A DNA stretch of 64,000 bases, from the NCBI GenBank assembly GCA_958402795.1, contig CATXUX010000003.1, positions 62,001 to 126,000 of the forward strand. Direction: 5' to 3'. Below the pieces are notes generated by a model. It was not told where the DNA came from, searched no databases, and was given only the letters and a program-made list of their open reading frames with translations. Positions 1-8,690 of the stretch are shown in pieces (the stretch's first letter is position 1; each line of letters starts with the position of its first letter). Both the position numbers and the translations under genes were made by a program. The DNA is from an uncultured Lachnospiraceae bacterium. GTDB taxonomy: Bacteria; Bacillota; Clostridia; Lachnospirales; Lachnospiraceae.

Positions 1-286
1 ACATATATGCCAGCCATGCACGTCCTTTTCCCAGTTTGGATTTTGTACGGTCTACCATACGTCCGACGATCAAATCCGAAATGCCGTCGAATACTTTGGA
101 TACTGCAAAAATTGTCGCAATAATACCCGCATTCAATCCAACTGCCGATGTAAAGTAAATCGTCAGGAAAGAGCCGATGATCCCGTTGATCATATTAAAT
201 GCAAAACCGCCGGTTCCATACCCGATACGCTCACCCCAGCCAAGAGGTGCGTCCGGATCATTGTGTTTTGTTGCTAAACTCATCAT
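1..286 (-). CDS. GPH-family sugar:cation symporter, N-terminal part (cut by window edge)
   Basis: The first 95 codons of a membrane transporter are present; the rest lies beyond position 1. The start is the first of two adjacent ATGs, 9 nt after an AAAGGAGAATG ribosome site. The N-terminus has the GWGERIGYG opening, a first helix with FNMINGIIGSFLTIYF, and the DGISDLIVGRMVDRTKSKLGKGR loop between helices 2 and 3, all typical of glycoside-pentoside-hexuronide symporters in the MFS superfamily. It would import a glycoside or sugar driven by H+ or Na+. It lies next to the flavin oxidoreductase and shares its upstream direct repeats, so it probably belongs to the same sugar island. A second GPH gene is at 3350-4708. 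Substrate unknown. Confidence 0.85.
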   Translation of the reverse strand, partial: MMSLATKHNDPDAPLGWGERIGYGTGGFAFNMINGIIGSFLTIYFTSAVGLNAGIIATIFAVSKVFDGISDLIVGRMVDRTKSKLGKGRAWLAYM

Positions 287-314
287 TTTCTCATTCTCCT
301 TTTTCTTATTCTTT

Positions 315-399
315 AAAAGCGCTTTTCTTTTGTGAGATTATCATATCATGACCGGTCGATCATAAATATCTTTATTTTGTCTATTTTATCTTTATTATA
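315..399 (-). promoter_or_regulatory. Control region of the GPH symporter: cre-like palindrome, -10 and two direct repeats
   Basis: On the minus strand a -10 (TATGAT, 340-345) has no recognisable -35. Instead ATATCTTTATTTTG (366-379) begins 21 nt upstream, followed 20 nt further by a weaker copy, TTATCTTTATTATA (386-399). The flavin oxidoreductase promoter has the same motif, spacing and distance. GACCGGTC (350-357) is a perfect palindrome in the spacer. AAAAGCGCTTTT (315-326), just downstream of the expected start of transcription, resembles a CcpA cre site or LacI operator. Inference: activator-dependent promoter with carbon catabolite repression. The repeats are AT-rich, so chance similarity is possible. 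Confidence 0.45.
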
Positions 400-473
400 T
401 CTTATCTTTCTTTTCTCATATTTTTCAGAAGTTTCCCGCGAGTTTTGACGTGAGATTCGGTCCATATTCCAAC

Positions 474-2420
474 TTATATATCCAGCGCCGTATGATATCC
501 CCAGTACACTGCATTGGTAATCGTAGATACTTTCGCCGCGTCTCCGATTACCCTTACAAATGGCGCCGCATCCTGCAGTTCCTCCACCACATCGGTTCTG
601 GAACGCTGTCCCAGCGCGCAGATGACCGAAGTTCCCGGAACCAGTTCTTTCTCTCCGGCCTTATTTTCACAGAGAATCCCTTCCGCCGTAACTTCCAAAC
701 CTTTCATACCCGTATGTACCGTCACATACTTGTCTATCTCCTTTAAAAGAAGCGGACGGTGGCGTACATTGGCGTCCGGGGCCAGTTCATCCCGCATTTC
801 TACAAGATGTACGTGCTTTCCTTCCATTCCCAGATGAATCGCACACTCACAGCCTGCGAGACCTCCGCCGAATACAACCACGTCATCTCCGACTTTTTCC
901 TTTTCCCGGTAATAATTGTTTACGACCACCACATTTTCTCCGTCTAATCCCGGAATCGGCGGCACGAGCGGCGAGGAGCCGACTGCAATGATCAATGCAT
1001 CCGGCTGTTCCTTTTCGGCATATTCCTTCGTCACTTCTGTATTCAGACGGATTTCCACACCCGCCTGTTCTGCCAGTAATCGGTATGTTCCTGAGAGCTC
1101 ATACATTTCATGCTTGAACGGAATCGCCTGTTCACTTTTCAGGATTCCGCCCACTTCTGATTCTTTTTCACACAGAATCACCTGATGTCCTCTTCTTGCC
1201 GCCGTGTATGCTGCATACAATCCTCCCGGTCCGCCGCCTGCGACAAGTACTTTTTTCCTGACGGGTGCAGGCAGAACTTCATCCCCCTCCAGTTCTCTTC
1301 CGATCAGTGGATTGACGGTGCATCTTCTCGTTGAGGTTGCCGCACGTTCTGCCATACAGGTAAAGCACCGCAGACACTTTACAATTTCCTTCTCCCGGTT
1401 CTCTGTCACTTTTCTCGGCAGATATGGATCTGCCAGAAGCGCTCTTGCCATGTAGACCACATCTGCTTTCCCGGATGCAATGATCTCTTCCATCTGCTCC
1501 GGATCATTCAGTCCGCCGATGGTTGCCACCGGAACTGATACATGTTTCTTAATTTCTGCCGCCAGATAGACATTACACCCATGCTCTTTGAACATGGACG
1601 GATGGGTATCGCCAAATCCTCTCTGATAGGTTCCGGCTGATACATGAAGTAAGTTGATATACGGTTCGATCTGCTGTGCGATCCGGCATCCTTCTTCCAG
1701 ATCATAGCCGCCCTCAAGCAGTTCGGAACCGCTAAGACGGAACTCCAGCGGGAAAAATGGTCCGACTGCTTCACGGATCGCTTTTAACACTTCTACTGCA
1801 AAGCGGCAGCGGTTTTCCAGACTTCCGCCATATTCATCCGTACGCTTATTAAAATATGGAGACAAGAACTGATTGATCAGCCAGCCGTGCCCGCCATGGA
1901 TCATCAGCATTTCAAATCCGGCTCTCTTTGCCAGTCCCGCAACATGTGCATAAGATGCCACAATATCATCGATCATTTCCTTTGTGAGCGCCTTGACCTC
2001 CACGCCATCCGGACGAACCGTGTCAGACGGACCCCACTGGTTCATAGACTTTTGCCTGCTCTTATCTGTCATATAGGTTCCTGCATACATGCCGGAATGG
2101 GACAATTCCAGACTCGGCATGGCGCCGTGCCTGCGGATTGCATCTGCAGTATATGTTGCCGCTGCCAGAGAATTCAAGATGCTCTCATCCAGATGGTAAG
2201 CATGACTTCCGTCCGTCTTCGGATGCACCATCAGCTCGCTGACTGTCACTGCTCCTGCTCCGCCTTTTGCCCGCAGTTCATAAAATGCCGTTGATTTCGG
2301 GCCGATACAGCCGTCATTGGTAATATCTGTACCGCCCATCGGCGCGGAAAACATTCGATTGCGGAAGGTTGTCCTTCCCAACGTAATTGGTTTACATAAG
2401 TTCGGATATTTTCGTATCAT
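474..2420 (-). CDS. FMN/FAD/4Fe-4S NADH:flavin oxidoreductase, Old Yellow Enzyme / 2,4-dienoyl-CoA reductase type
   Basis: 648 residues, the normal length of the three-domain family. The N-terminal OYE barrel (about 1-340) has the HGGHGWLINQFLSPYFNKRT stretch and the YGGSLENR motif near 197-204. A cysteine cluster, C349, C352, C355 and C367, should hold the 4Fe-4S centre. An FAD fold starts at GGGPGG (395-400) and a NAD(P)-binding GGGLAG follows. Such enzymes reduce activated C=C bonds; relatives include dienoyl-CoA reductase, BaiCD/BaiH-like bile acid enzymes and daidzein reductase. Beside a C-glycoside deglycosylation cluster it could reduce a released flavonoid or the enone sugar product; that is inference. 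The start follows GAAGGAGAAATGAAAG. Its promoter repeats match those of the neighbouring symporter. Confidence 0.85.
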   Translation of the reverse strand: MIRKYPNLCKPITLGRTTFRNRMFSAPMGGTDITNDGCIGPKSTAFYELRAKGGAGAVTVSELMVHPKTDGSHAYHLDESILNSLAAATYTADAIRRHGAMPSLELSHSGMYAGTYMTDKSRQKSMNQWGPSDTVRPDGVEVKALTKEMIDDIVASYAHVAGLAKRAGFEMLMIHGGHGWLINQFLSPYFNKRTDEYGGSLENRCRFAVEVLKAIREAVGPFFPLEFRLSGSELLEGGYDLEEGCRIAQQIEPYINLLHVSAGTYQRGFGDTHPSMFKEHGCNVYLAAEIKKHVSVPVATIGGLNDPEQMEEIIASGKADVVYMARALLADPYLPRKVTENREKEIVKCLRCFTCMAERAATSTRRCTVNPLIGRELEGDEVLPAPVRKKVLVAGGGPGGLYAAYTAARRGHQVILCEKESEVGGILKSEQAIPFKHEMYELSGTYRLLAEQAGVEIRLNTEVTKEYAEKEQPDALIIAVGSSPLVPPIPGLDGENVVVVNNYYREKEKVGDDVVVFGGGLAGCECAIHLGMEGKHVHLVEMRDELAPDANVRHRPLLLKEIDKYVTVHTGMKGLEVTAEGILCENKAGEKELVPGTSVICALGQRSRTDVVEELQDAAPFVRVIGDAAKVSTITNAVYWGYHTALDI

Positions 2421-2462
2421 CTTTCATTTCTCCTTCTGATAAACTATCTTCCTGCTGAATTT

Positions 2463-2522
2463 AGAATATCAAAAGCAGAAGACTTTTTATATTTTTATTT
2501 TGCTGTTAATATTTTTATTTTG
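2463..2522 (-). promoter_or_regulatory. Promoter of the flavin oxidoreductase with paired direct repeats
   Basis: ATATTTTTATTTTG occurs at 2489-2502 and again, identically, at 2509-2522, exactly 20 nt apart. A plausible -10 (TATTCT on the minus strand, 2463-2468) lies 21 nt from the first copy and there is no -35 box. Two same-direction sites two helical turns apart and overlapping the -35 position are what AraC-family activators usually bind. The same arrangement precedes the symporter at 286. Confidence 0.45.
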
Positions 2523-2564
2523 TCCTTTATTAAAAATCACTTTATATATTTTTCTATTGTTCTG

Positions 2565-3110
2565 TTAATTATCCCACTCCAGATCTGCTCTCACATCTGC
2601 AAAATCTATCTCCAGATCGCCCTGAAAGATTCCGACCGGCACTTTGCTGTCAAATCCAAAGATTACCGGCATATTTCCCTTTTCAAATTCATGCACGATC
2701 ACGGTTTCATTTTTCATATCAATCATCCAGTACTCCCGCACCCCCGCATTTCTATATTTCTCCAGTTTAATTGTCATATCTTTTTTTCTTGTGCTTTTCG
2801 ATAACACTTCGGCTACAAAATCCGGTGCTCCCATAATGCAGCGTTCCACGTTTTTCTTCTTATCGCATAAGACTACAATATCCGGCTGCACCATTGTTTT
2901 ATTATCACAGACAAGCTGCACATCCACCGCAGCCGTCAGTACTTTACATCTGCCCTTCTTTTTTTTGATGTAATTTTGTATTGTGTTAGCAATACTCATG
3001 ATGATCACCTGATGTGCAAAGCTCGGTGACGCCATATCATAGAACACGCCATCAATCAACTCGACTCTTCTCTCATCCGGTATCGCATAATAATCTTCGA
3101 TTGTATACAA
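2565..3110 (-). CDS. Uma2 family protein (PD-(D/E)XK nuclease fold), copy 1
   Basis: 181 residues. The Uma2/DUF820 pattern is clear: VELIDGVFYDM (16-26), QPDIVVLCDK with D77, PDFVAEVLS with E101, followed by KKDMTIKLEKY and VREYWMID. D77, E101 and the following lysine form the expected PD-(D/E)XK site. The biological role of Uma2 proteins is not established, though the fold predicts DNA cleavage. The start is probably the TTG at 3110, with GGAGG 8 nt ahead. It is a close paralog of 37358-37903 (nearly the same N-terminus, MYTIEDYYA), and both carry the same promoter-leader region. It separates the flavin oxidoreductase from operon I. Confidence 0.85.
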   Translation of the reverse strand: MYTIEDYYAIPDERRVELIDGVFYDMASPSFAHQVIIMSIANTIQNYIKKKKGRCKVLTAAVDVQLVCDNKTMVQPDIVVLCDKKKNVERCIMGAPDFVAEVLSKSTRKKDMTIKLEKYRNAGVREYWMIDMKNETVIVHEFEKGNMPVIFGFDSKVPVGIFQGDLEIDFADVRADLEWDN

Positions 3111-3178
3111 GTTAGTTCCTCCATTTTTTGTACTTTTTGTTTTTTCCCGTTTTCATCGTAATTCCCATTTTTTTCAAA

Positions 3179-3319
3179 TTCTGAACCTCCGGACGAATCT
3201 GTCCTTATGAATGGAACCGAATGTTCCACTTGTATATTGAAATCGTCAGAATATTGGAAATGCACCCGCATTCTCTACGGGTGCATCTACTGTAACATAT
3301 CTCTCTTTTCGTTTCAAGC
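3179..3319 (-). promoter_or_regulatory. Promoter and structured leader of Uma2 copy 1
   Basis: On the minus strand TTGAAA (3312-3317) and TACAGT (3289-3294) are separated by 17 nt. The predicted transcript then has a hairpin with arms TGCACCCG/CGGGTGCA (3261-3285) and a palindrome GGAAC-N5-GTTCC (3213-3227). Nearly the same order and sequence occur at 37967-38107 before Uma2 copy 3. The hairpin lies downstream of its own promoter, so it is more likely a leader structure than only the terminator of operon I. Confidence 0.6.
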
Positions 3320-3349
3320 TTTTCTTGATGTTTTTCCGCTACTTCGAGT

Positions 3350-4708
3350 TTATTTATCGCCTGCGATATGGTTCTCATCCAGCTCGCTGCGGATTTTCTG
3401 CGCTTCCTCTTCATCCAGATTCCATGTAAGTGTCACAAGAAATGCAAGTGCAAAGCAAATTGCAGGTACCAGATTGACGGTAATATTAATTCCCCGCAGT
3501 GCCTCTGCCGTTTGTTCCGCATTTGCCACATATCCAAACGCTGCCATAATCGAAACCCCAACGCCCGCAACTGCAGATCCGGCTTTTGACGCCAGTCCAT
3601 TTGTCGCGTAGGCTGCTCCGTCTGCACGGACTCCGGTATGATATTCCGCATAATCAATGGCATCCGCCAGCATACTTAAAATCAGCGGTGAACCTACCGA
3701 ACAAAGTCCAAAAAGGAATGTGGCGATCGTCAGCATCGTAATATTATCCGCCGGGATGAAGAAAATCCACAAAAGTATCAGTACTGTAACACCGTTCGTT
3801 GCGGCTACAACTTTCTTTTTCCCGAATTTTGCCGCCAGCTTAGGAATCATCATGACACCGATGATCCCGCCGATAGATGGAAGCGTCATCAGCAGACTTA
3901 CAAGGTCTACCCGTTTCAGCACATAAATATAGTAATATACTGCCACGCCTATTCTTCCCATAAATCCACACATCACAAAGAACTGAATCAACGCAACCTT
4001 TATAATATGCTTACTGGAAAAGATCGTACGGATTGTTTCCTTGATCGGAACCTTTTCTTTTTTTACCGGCTGAATGACCTCTTTACTTGTAAAGAAAGTA
4101 ATATAAAAACTGATAAATCCGATGACTGCAAAAACGAGCGCTGTGTATGTATATCCCTTTCCTGACGAAGTATCTGCTCCGCTAAAGAACAAGATTAACG
4201 GCATTGCCGCAAAGTTGACGATCAGCATCCCAATATTCATGCCGTTCATACGGAAAGCCGCCAGTGAGCTTCTTTCTTTTACATCCGATGTCATAACGCC
4301 CGCAAGCGCTCCATACGGAATATTTACCAATGTATACAGCATCCCTGCTGCAATATAAGAAAATGCTGCAAACGCGATCTTTCCGCCCATTGAAACATCC
4401 GGTGTTGTAAAGACCAGTACAGAAAAGATTGCCAGAAACGGTGCTCCAAACAGCATATACGGTCGGAAACGTCCCCACTTTGTATGCGTTCTCTCTGCAA
4501 TTGCTCCCATCATTGGATCGTTTACTGCATCCCAGATTCTGGCGATCAAAAAGATGGTTGTAACAATCGCCGGCGCCAGACCGACAACATCTGTATAAAA
4601 CACGCTCAGATAAGAGCCGATAAACGTCCAGCAGAACTGACTTCCGAAATCTCCAAACAAGTATCCCACTTTCGCCGATAAAGGCAGTTTTTTCGTATTA
4701 TTTTCCAT
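3350..4708 (-). CDS. GPH-family sugar:cation symporter (MFS superfamily)
   Basis: 452 residues with about 12 hydrophobic segments, full length for the glycoside-pentoside-hexuronide:cation symporters. The loop DAVNDPMMGAIAERTHTKWG (about residues 60-79) is the family signature, and a second conserved region, LADAIDYAEYHTGVRADG, lies near 350-370. It is the last gene of operon I, 15 nt after the small DUF6379 gene, so it is probably made together with the deglycosylation enzymes and should import their glycoside substrate. Related transporters accompany C-glycoside deglycosidase genes in other gut bacteria. Substrate is inferred from context only. Confidence 0.88.
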   Translation of the reverse strand: MENNTKKLPLSAKVGYLFGDFGSQFCWTFIGSYLSVFYTDVVGLAPAIVTTIFLIARIWDAVNDPMMGAIAERTHTKWGRFRPYMLFGAPFLAIFSVLVFTTPDVSMGGKIAFAAFSYIAAGMLYTLVNIPYGALAGVMTSDVKERSSLAAFRMNGMNIGMLIVNFAAMPLILFFSGADTSSGKGYTYTALVFAVIGFISFYITFFTSKEVIQPVKKEKVPIKETIRTIFSSKHIIKVALIQFFVMCGFMGRIGVAVYYYIYVLKRVDLVSLLMTLPSIGGIIGVMMIPKLAAKFGKKKVVAATNGVTVLILLWIFFIPADNITMLTIATFLFGLCSVGSPLILSMLADAIDYAEYHTGVRADGAAYATNGLASKAGSAVAGVGVSIMAAFGYVANAEQTAEALRGINITVNLVPAICFALAFLVTLTWNLDEEEAQKIRSELDENHIAGDK

Positions 4709-4723
4709 TTTTTCCCCTTTCTG

Positions 4724-5155
4724 CTAGACAATGATCATCTGTTTCTTTGTATAAGTTCCGCCGAAAAACGTCGTATATTCTGCGTTGTCATCAAACGTAT
4801 CCATCTCTGGCGGCATATAAGAACAACTTGCCCCGAAACGCACCGTCACATCGTGAAATCCCTGTGAAAGTCCTCCGTCCTTCATTACTTTCAATACCGC
4901 CACATCTGTAACGCGCCAAAAGTCTACACTGTCCTTTTCCATTTCTTCTGTCGTATAGTCTTTTCCGTTAATACTCCATATCACAGTATCCCATGGAAAG
5001 CATTCTCCGTCAACGATCACTCTGCCCGGACGTAACTGACTAAGCCAGATTCCCTTATAGTAATCGCTCCGCACGCACACCTGAAATCCGATGATTTTCC
5101 CATCCTGCTCTATATTGTGAAATCCTCTATACTGAATCACATCTTTTTCCAGCAT
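4724..5155 (-). CDS. DUF6379 protein, C-glycoside deglycosidase beta-type subunit (beta1)
   Basis: 143 residues, mostly beta-strand, with no signal peptide. It shares with the other three small proteins of the locus the pattern YYKGIWLSQL (YY[RK]G..LS), a DGECFPWD turn, KDGGL..GFHDVTV and SYMPPEM. In characterised enzymes (DgpB, DfgB, CarC types) the small subunit packs against the TIM-barrel subunit and is needed for cleavage of the sugar-aglycone C-C bond. It follows alpha1 by 15 nt, so the two are presumably coexpressed and pair. Here the usual GEH of the third motif is GFH, and the C-terminal tail is longer. Function inferred from family and gene order. Confidence 0.8.
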   Translation of the reverse strand: MLEKDVIQYRGFHNIEQDGKIIGFQVCVRSDYYKGIWLSQLRPGRVIVDGECFPWDTVIWSINGKDYTTEEMEKDSVDFWRVTDVAVLKVMKDGGLSQGFHDVTVRFGASCSYMPPEMDTFDDNAEYTTFFGGTYTKKQMIIV

Positions 5156-5170
5156 TTTCCTCTCTCCTTT

Positions 5171-6049
5171 CTAATACCCCAGCAAACGCTTCATCATCAC
5201 ATGCTGCTTACGCAGTTCCTGTGAAGTAAATCCCGGTTCTTCCTTGCGCTCCCCTTCGTATTCACTCAAAAGATAGCCTTCCCATCCATTTTCTCTCAAA
5301 ATTTTTATAATATCCGGATACGGGATCGTCAGTTCTTCAAAATTATCATCCATCTTATTAAACTTTGCATGGATACATTTTACATACGGCAGCAGCGGAA
5401 TGATTTCTTCCGGAAGCGAATGTGCCAGTTCATTCGTGTACACCAGGACTCCCGGTACGTCAAAGCGGTTTTGGAACACGCTCAGATCGATGTTCAGTCC
5501 AAAATGTTTCGTCTTCGTCTCATCAATAAAATCCGTATATACTTTTACAGCCGGACTTTGCAGCGTCATCGGAAGATGAATTTCCGGGCACATAATCACA
5601 TCATATTTTTCGGCTTCCGGAAGTACGCTTTCTATGATCTCTCTCCATCCTTCTTCCGGCATTCCGTCTCCATGCACGGCGTCCGCACTCTGAATCCCCA
5701 TCTTTGTCCGAAGTACCCTGAACCCAAGCGCATGGGCAATTTGAAAGTCATTGACCAGCAGACGTCTTGCTTCTTCCAGATTGATTCCTCTTGTCTTGTA
5801 CAGACGGGTATCGATCCAGTGTCCGTATTCTGCAGGTTCAATGTTATATTTTTCGCAAAGATAATTCCACTTTTCCAAATATTCACTGCTTAACTCCGGA
5901 TAGCTGTCAATATGGGAATTGGCAAGAATTTCAATTCCGGTCGCCCCCATATCATACATATCCTTAAAGCAGTCTTCCAAATCCATCGTACGTCCGTATT
6001 CACCTGAATAGCTGTATATCGATACACCTCGTTTGATTTTTCTTTCCAT
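5171..6049 (-). CDS. Xylose-isomerase-like TIM barrel, C-glycoside deglycosidase alpha-type subunit (alpha1)
   Basis: 292 residues. Strand ends carry the residues expected to hold a divalent metal in this superfamily: E156 in CPEIHLP, D188 in LNIDLSVF, H227 in CIHAKF and E263 in LSEYEG; H158 lies beside the first. The gap from D188 to H227 is only 39 residues, against 87-94 in alpha2, alpha3 and alpha4, so this copy lacks a large loop insertion next to the active site and probably belongs to a different subfamily or substrate class. Paired with beta1 downstream; an oxidoreductase gene ends 12 nt upstream. Predicted role: Mn-dependent elimination that splits a 3-keto glycoside. An epimerase or isomerase role is the main alternative. 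Confidence 0.75.
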   Translation of the reverse strand: MERKIKRGVSIYSYSGEYGRTMDLEDCFKDMYDMGATGIEILANSHIDSYPELSSEYLEKWNYLCEKYNIEPAEYGHWIDTRLYKTRGINLEEARRLLVNDFQIAHALGFRVLRTKMGIQSADAVHGDGMPEEGWREIIESVLPEAEKYDVIMCPEIHLPMTLQSPAVKVYTDFIDETKTKHFGLNIDLSVFQNRFDVPGVLVYTNELAHSLPEEIIPLLPYVKCIHAKFNKMDDNFEELTIPYPDIIKILRENGWEGYLLSEYEGERKEEPGFTSQELRKQHVMMKRLLGY

Positions 6050-6061
6050 CGTCCACTTCCC

Positions 6062-7168
6062 CTATTCGAACTTGATTTCTTTATTTTCCCGTGCAGAACA
6101 ATAGATTGCGTCCAGGATCTTTGTTACCATGAGCGCCTGTTCCGGTTTTACCAGCGGCTCGGTTCCGTTCTGTACGGCTTCCAGCCACTGTCGGCAATCA
6201 ATGACGCCTTCCTCATCTCCGCCGCCGCCAAAATAAGCAACTCCGCCGACAGCAGAAACTCTTTCTTCCATCAATTCTCCGTTTCTGCCCCGGTTATAGA
6301 TTACCTCCGGAACCTGATAGCTCATACCGGAACGCACTTCTGCCCCTGCCAATGTTCCACACAATGTTGTAGAAGCTTCTTTTGACTCCAGCACGTTCAG
6401 CGCCCAGCTTGCTTCTAGCGCGATCGCTGCCCCGTTTTTCATCTTGATGTATCCCATTGCGGAATCTTCCACTTCATAGGTTTCCGGATCCCATGGTCCG
6501 AAGATATTTCCTTCGGTAGCCTGCGGCAGATGTCCCAGCTTGTAGAAAACAGACCCCGTTACACTATCCACATCATAATTATCCATACACCACAGTGTAA
6601 TATCCAGCGCATGTGTACCGATATCGATCAGCGGTCCGCCGCCCTGAAGAGCCTTATTTGGGAATACTCCCCATGTCGGCACGGCTCTTCTTCTCACTGC
6701 ATGGGCCTTTCCATAATAAATTTCTCCCAAGTCGCCTTTTTCACAGGATTTGTGAAGATTCTGCACGTCCTTGCGGAAACGGTTCTGATACCCGACCGTA
6801 AACTGCATTCCGGATTCTTTCCATGCATCGACCATCTTCTGTGCCTCTTTTGGACTGTGCGACATCGGCTTTTCGCAATACACATGCTTCTTTGCCGCAA
6901 ATGCCGCAATGGCGATCTCACTGTGAGATACGTTCGGCGTACAGATATGTACGACTTCTACTTCTGAATCTGCAAGCAGGTCTTTATAATCTGTGTAAAC
7001 CCTTGCATCCGGCGTTCCGTATTCCTTTGCTGCCGTCTGCGCTCTTTCTTCAATAATATCGCAGAATGCAACAATTTCGTTCAGATCTGCATTTTTCTTC
7101 AATGCCGGAAAATGTTTCTGATTTGCAATTCCTCCACAACCGATCACTCCAATTTTCAATTTGCTCAT
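6062..7168 (-). CDS. Gfo/Idh/MocA oxidoreductase, candidate glycoside 3-dehydrogenase (oxidoreductase A)
   Basis: 368 residues. An N-terminal Rossmann fold has GVIGCGGIANQKH (7-19), followed by CTPN and the catalytic-lysine motif CEKP (98-101). The second domain carries GGGPLIDIGTHALD (176-189), supplying the usual Asp and His of the active site. In known systems (DgpA, CarA) a protein of this family oxidises the C3 hydroxyl of the glycosyl group with a bound or added nicotinamide cofactor, creating the keto sugar that the alpha/beta deglycosidase can cleave. It sits inside operon I between the two deglycosidase pairs, 25 nt after beta2 and 12 nt before alpha1. Only about 350-370 residues, no signal peptide, so cytoplasmic. 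Exact substrate unknown. Confidence 0.82.
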   Translation of the reverse strand: MSKLKIGVIGCGGIANQKHFPALKKNADLNEIVAFCDIIEERAQTAAKEYGTPDARVYTDYKDLLADSEVEVVHICTPNVSHSEIAIAAFAAKKHVYCEKPMSHSPKEAQKMVDAWKESGMQFTVGYQNRFRKDVQNLHKSCEKGDLGEIYYGKAHAVRRRAVPTWGVFPNKALQGGGPLIDIGTHALDITLWCMDNYDVDSVTGSVFYKLGHLPQATEGNIFGPWDPETYEVEDSAMGYIKMKNGAAIALEASWALNVLESKEASTTLCGTLAGAEVRSGMSYQVPEVIYNRGRNGELMEERVSAVGGVAYFGGGGDEEGVIDCRQWLEAVQNGTEPLVKPEQALMVTKILDAIYCSARENKEIKFE

Positions 7169-7193
7169 TTTGTTTCTCCTCCTTAATATTTCA

Positions 7194-7583
7194 TTAAATT
7201 ATTACTTTCCTTGTCATGGTTCCTTCCAACGGTACCGGAATATAGGCGGTCCTTGTACATACAGTCAACTTCACTTTGTGCTCGCCCTTTTCAAGACCCC
7301 CTTCTTTTCGCACTCTGATTGTCGCAGGGCATCCGTATTCCCATTTGATTTCTGCCACTGTTTCCATCTCTTTCAAAGTAAACCAGTCGATGTGATCAGG
7401 GGTAAAAAGAATGTCTTCCTCCGGCACTTCTTCTCCATCGGTTTCTACTTTAATAAAATTTATCATGGACAAAGGAATTCCTCGATAATATGTAATATGT
7501 GTTTGCATTTCATAGCCGGTAATTTTCCCGTTTTCTTCCACATTTTTGCAAGTTCCTTCAATAAACACATTATTATCAAACAT
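7194..7583 (-). CDS. DUF6379 protein, C-glycoside deglycosidase beta-type subunit (beta2)
   Basis: 129 residues, the shortest of the four small subunits. It has the locus-wide motifs TYYRGIPLS, DGEEVPEED, KEGGLEKGEHKVKL and a TAYIP segment in place of the usual SPYM. It begins 3 nt after the alpha2 gene, so coupled translation and equal amounts of the two chains are likely, as expected for an obligate complex. The lack of the C-terminal extension seen in beta1 and beta4 may affect contact with its partner. No catalytic residue is expected in this subunit. Confidence 0.8.
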   Translation of the reverse strand: MFDNNVFIEGTCKNVEENGKITGYEMQTHITYYRGIPLSMINFIKVETDGEEVPEEDILFTPDHIDWFTLKEMETVAEIKWEYGCPATIRVRKEGGLEKGEHKVKLTVCTRTAYIPVPLEGTMTRKVII

Positions 7584-7586
7584 TTT

Positions 7587-8609
7587 CTATTCCTCCTTTC
7601 CTTCAATTTCCTTGATTAATCTTTGAATCAATTTCTGGTGCGCCGCCACCTGTTCTTTTTCCGGGATCGGCTGTCCGGGCAATGTCCAACGATTTCCTTC
7701 ATATTCAGTAGAAACATAACCTTCATACCCATGATCATGGAGATACTGTATAATTTCTTTATAATTGATACTCCATTCTTCTCCTGTTTCGGTCATCTCA
7801 TATAACTTGAAATGAAAATGCCGGATGTATTTTACATAAGGATCCATAACCGATAAGCTGCAATTTTCATACCCATCCAGATTTCTGGCATATTCCATAT
7901 CTTTTGCCGGATCCTTCACATAAGACATCAGCTTTTCATCCATCTTCCCGCCAATCTCTTTCGTTAATCGGAATGTATCTCCTCCGGCTTCGAATATTTC
8001 ATTGGCATACCGGATCAATTCCGGATTGGTTTCGTATAATTTGGTGCAATATTCTGCGACCACACGCGGCGGACGTTTCATAAAGATGCTTGTATCCGGT
8101 ACGATTCCCACATAAGGAGAATCCAGACGAACCATTTCTTCCAGAAATTCTTCTGTCTTACGGACGCCAAACCCAAGTCCGCCATGAATCTCAATACACA
8201 TAGCGACATCATTTTTCTCTGCTGTTTCCAGACAAGGCTCCAGAATCCATGCCGGAACCATAGACACCAGGCGGATAACCTTAAATCCCAGACGATGAGC
8301 CATGATAATTTCTTTTTTAATCAATTCCACGCATTCTCTTTTTGTCAGTTCTCTGTTCTTATACAGGTTTGTGTTAAGAAATACGTCTGCGCAGGCAAGA
8401 CCCGGATGATACTTCTTCATCAGAGCATCCCACTCCCGATATGTCTCTTCCGTCGGCGAAGGCGTACCTTTCAACATTTGATCCGGCAGCAATTCGATTC
8501 CGTCAACCTTAAGTTCCTGCATGAATTTCAGCATATCTTCCAGATTCATTTTTCCATGAAGATACTGGTACTGCAGGCTGTACAGACTTACACTTGTTTT
8601 AATTCCCAT
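7587..8609 (-). CDS. Xylose-isomerase-like TIM barrel, C-glycoside deglycosidase alpha-type subunit (alpha2)
   Basis: 340 residues, first gene of operon I. Candidate metal ligands are E140 (MCIEIHGG), D172 (IVPDTSIF), H266 (HFHFKLY) and E302 (STEYEG), with H142 next to the first. A 94-residue stretch between the Asp and His holds an insertion with NPELIRYANEIF and a loop rich in charged residues, also present in alpha3 and alpha4. Length and motif order fit DgpC-like alpha subunits. Beta2 follows after 3 nt. A promoter 80-110 nt upstream (TTGACA-17 nt-TACAAG) drives the operon. Predicted to act on a 3-keto glycoside made by oxidoreductase A; direct evidence of substrate is absent. Confidence 0.8.
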   Translation of the reverse strand: MGIKTSVSLYSLQYQYLHGKMNLEDMLKFMQELKVDGIELLPDQMLKGTPSPTEETYREWDALMKKYHPGLACADVFLNTNLYKNRELTKRECVELIKKEIIMAHRLGFKVIRLVSMVPAWILEPCLETAEKNDVAMCIEIHGGLGFGVRKTEEFLEEMVRLDSPYVGIVPDTSIFMKRPPRVVAEYCTKLYETNPELIRYANEIFEAGGDTFRLTKEIGGKMDEKLMSYVKDPAKDMEYARNLDGYENCSLSVMDPYVKYIRHFHFKLYEMTETGEEWSINYKEIIQYLHDHGYEGYVSTEYEGNRWTLPGQPIPEKEQVAAHQKLIQRLIKEIEGKEE

Positions 8610-8690
8610 AGTTTCTTATTATTCTCCTTCTATGCTTTTGATAGATTTTATTTTACAGAAATTCTTTTCTTACCGCTTTTCTTATTATCT

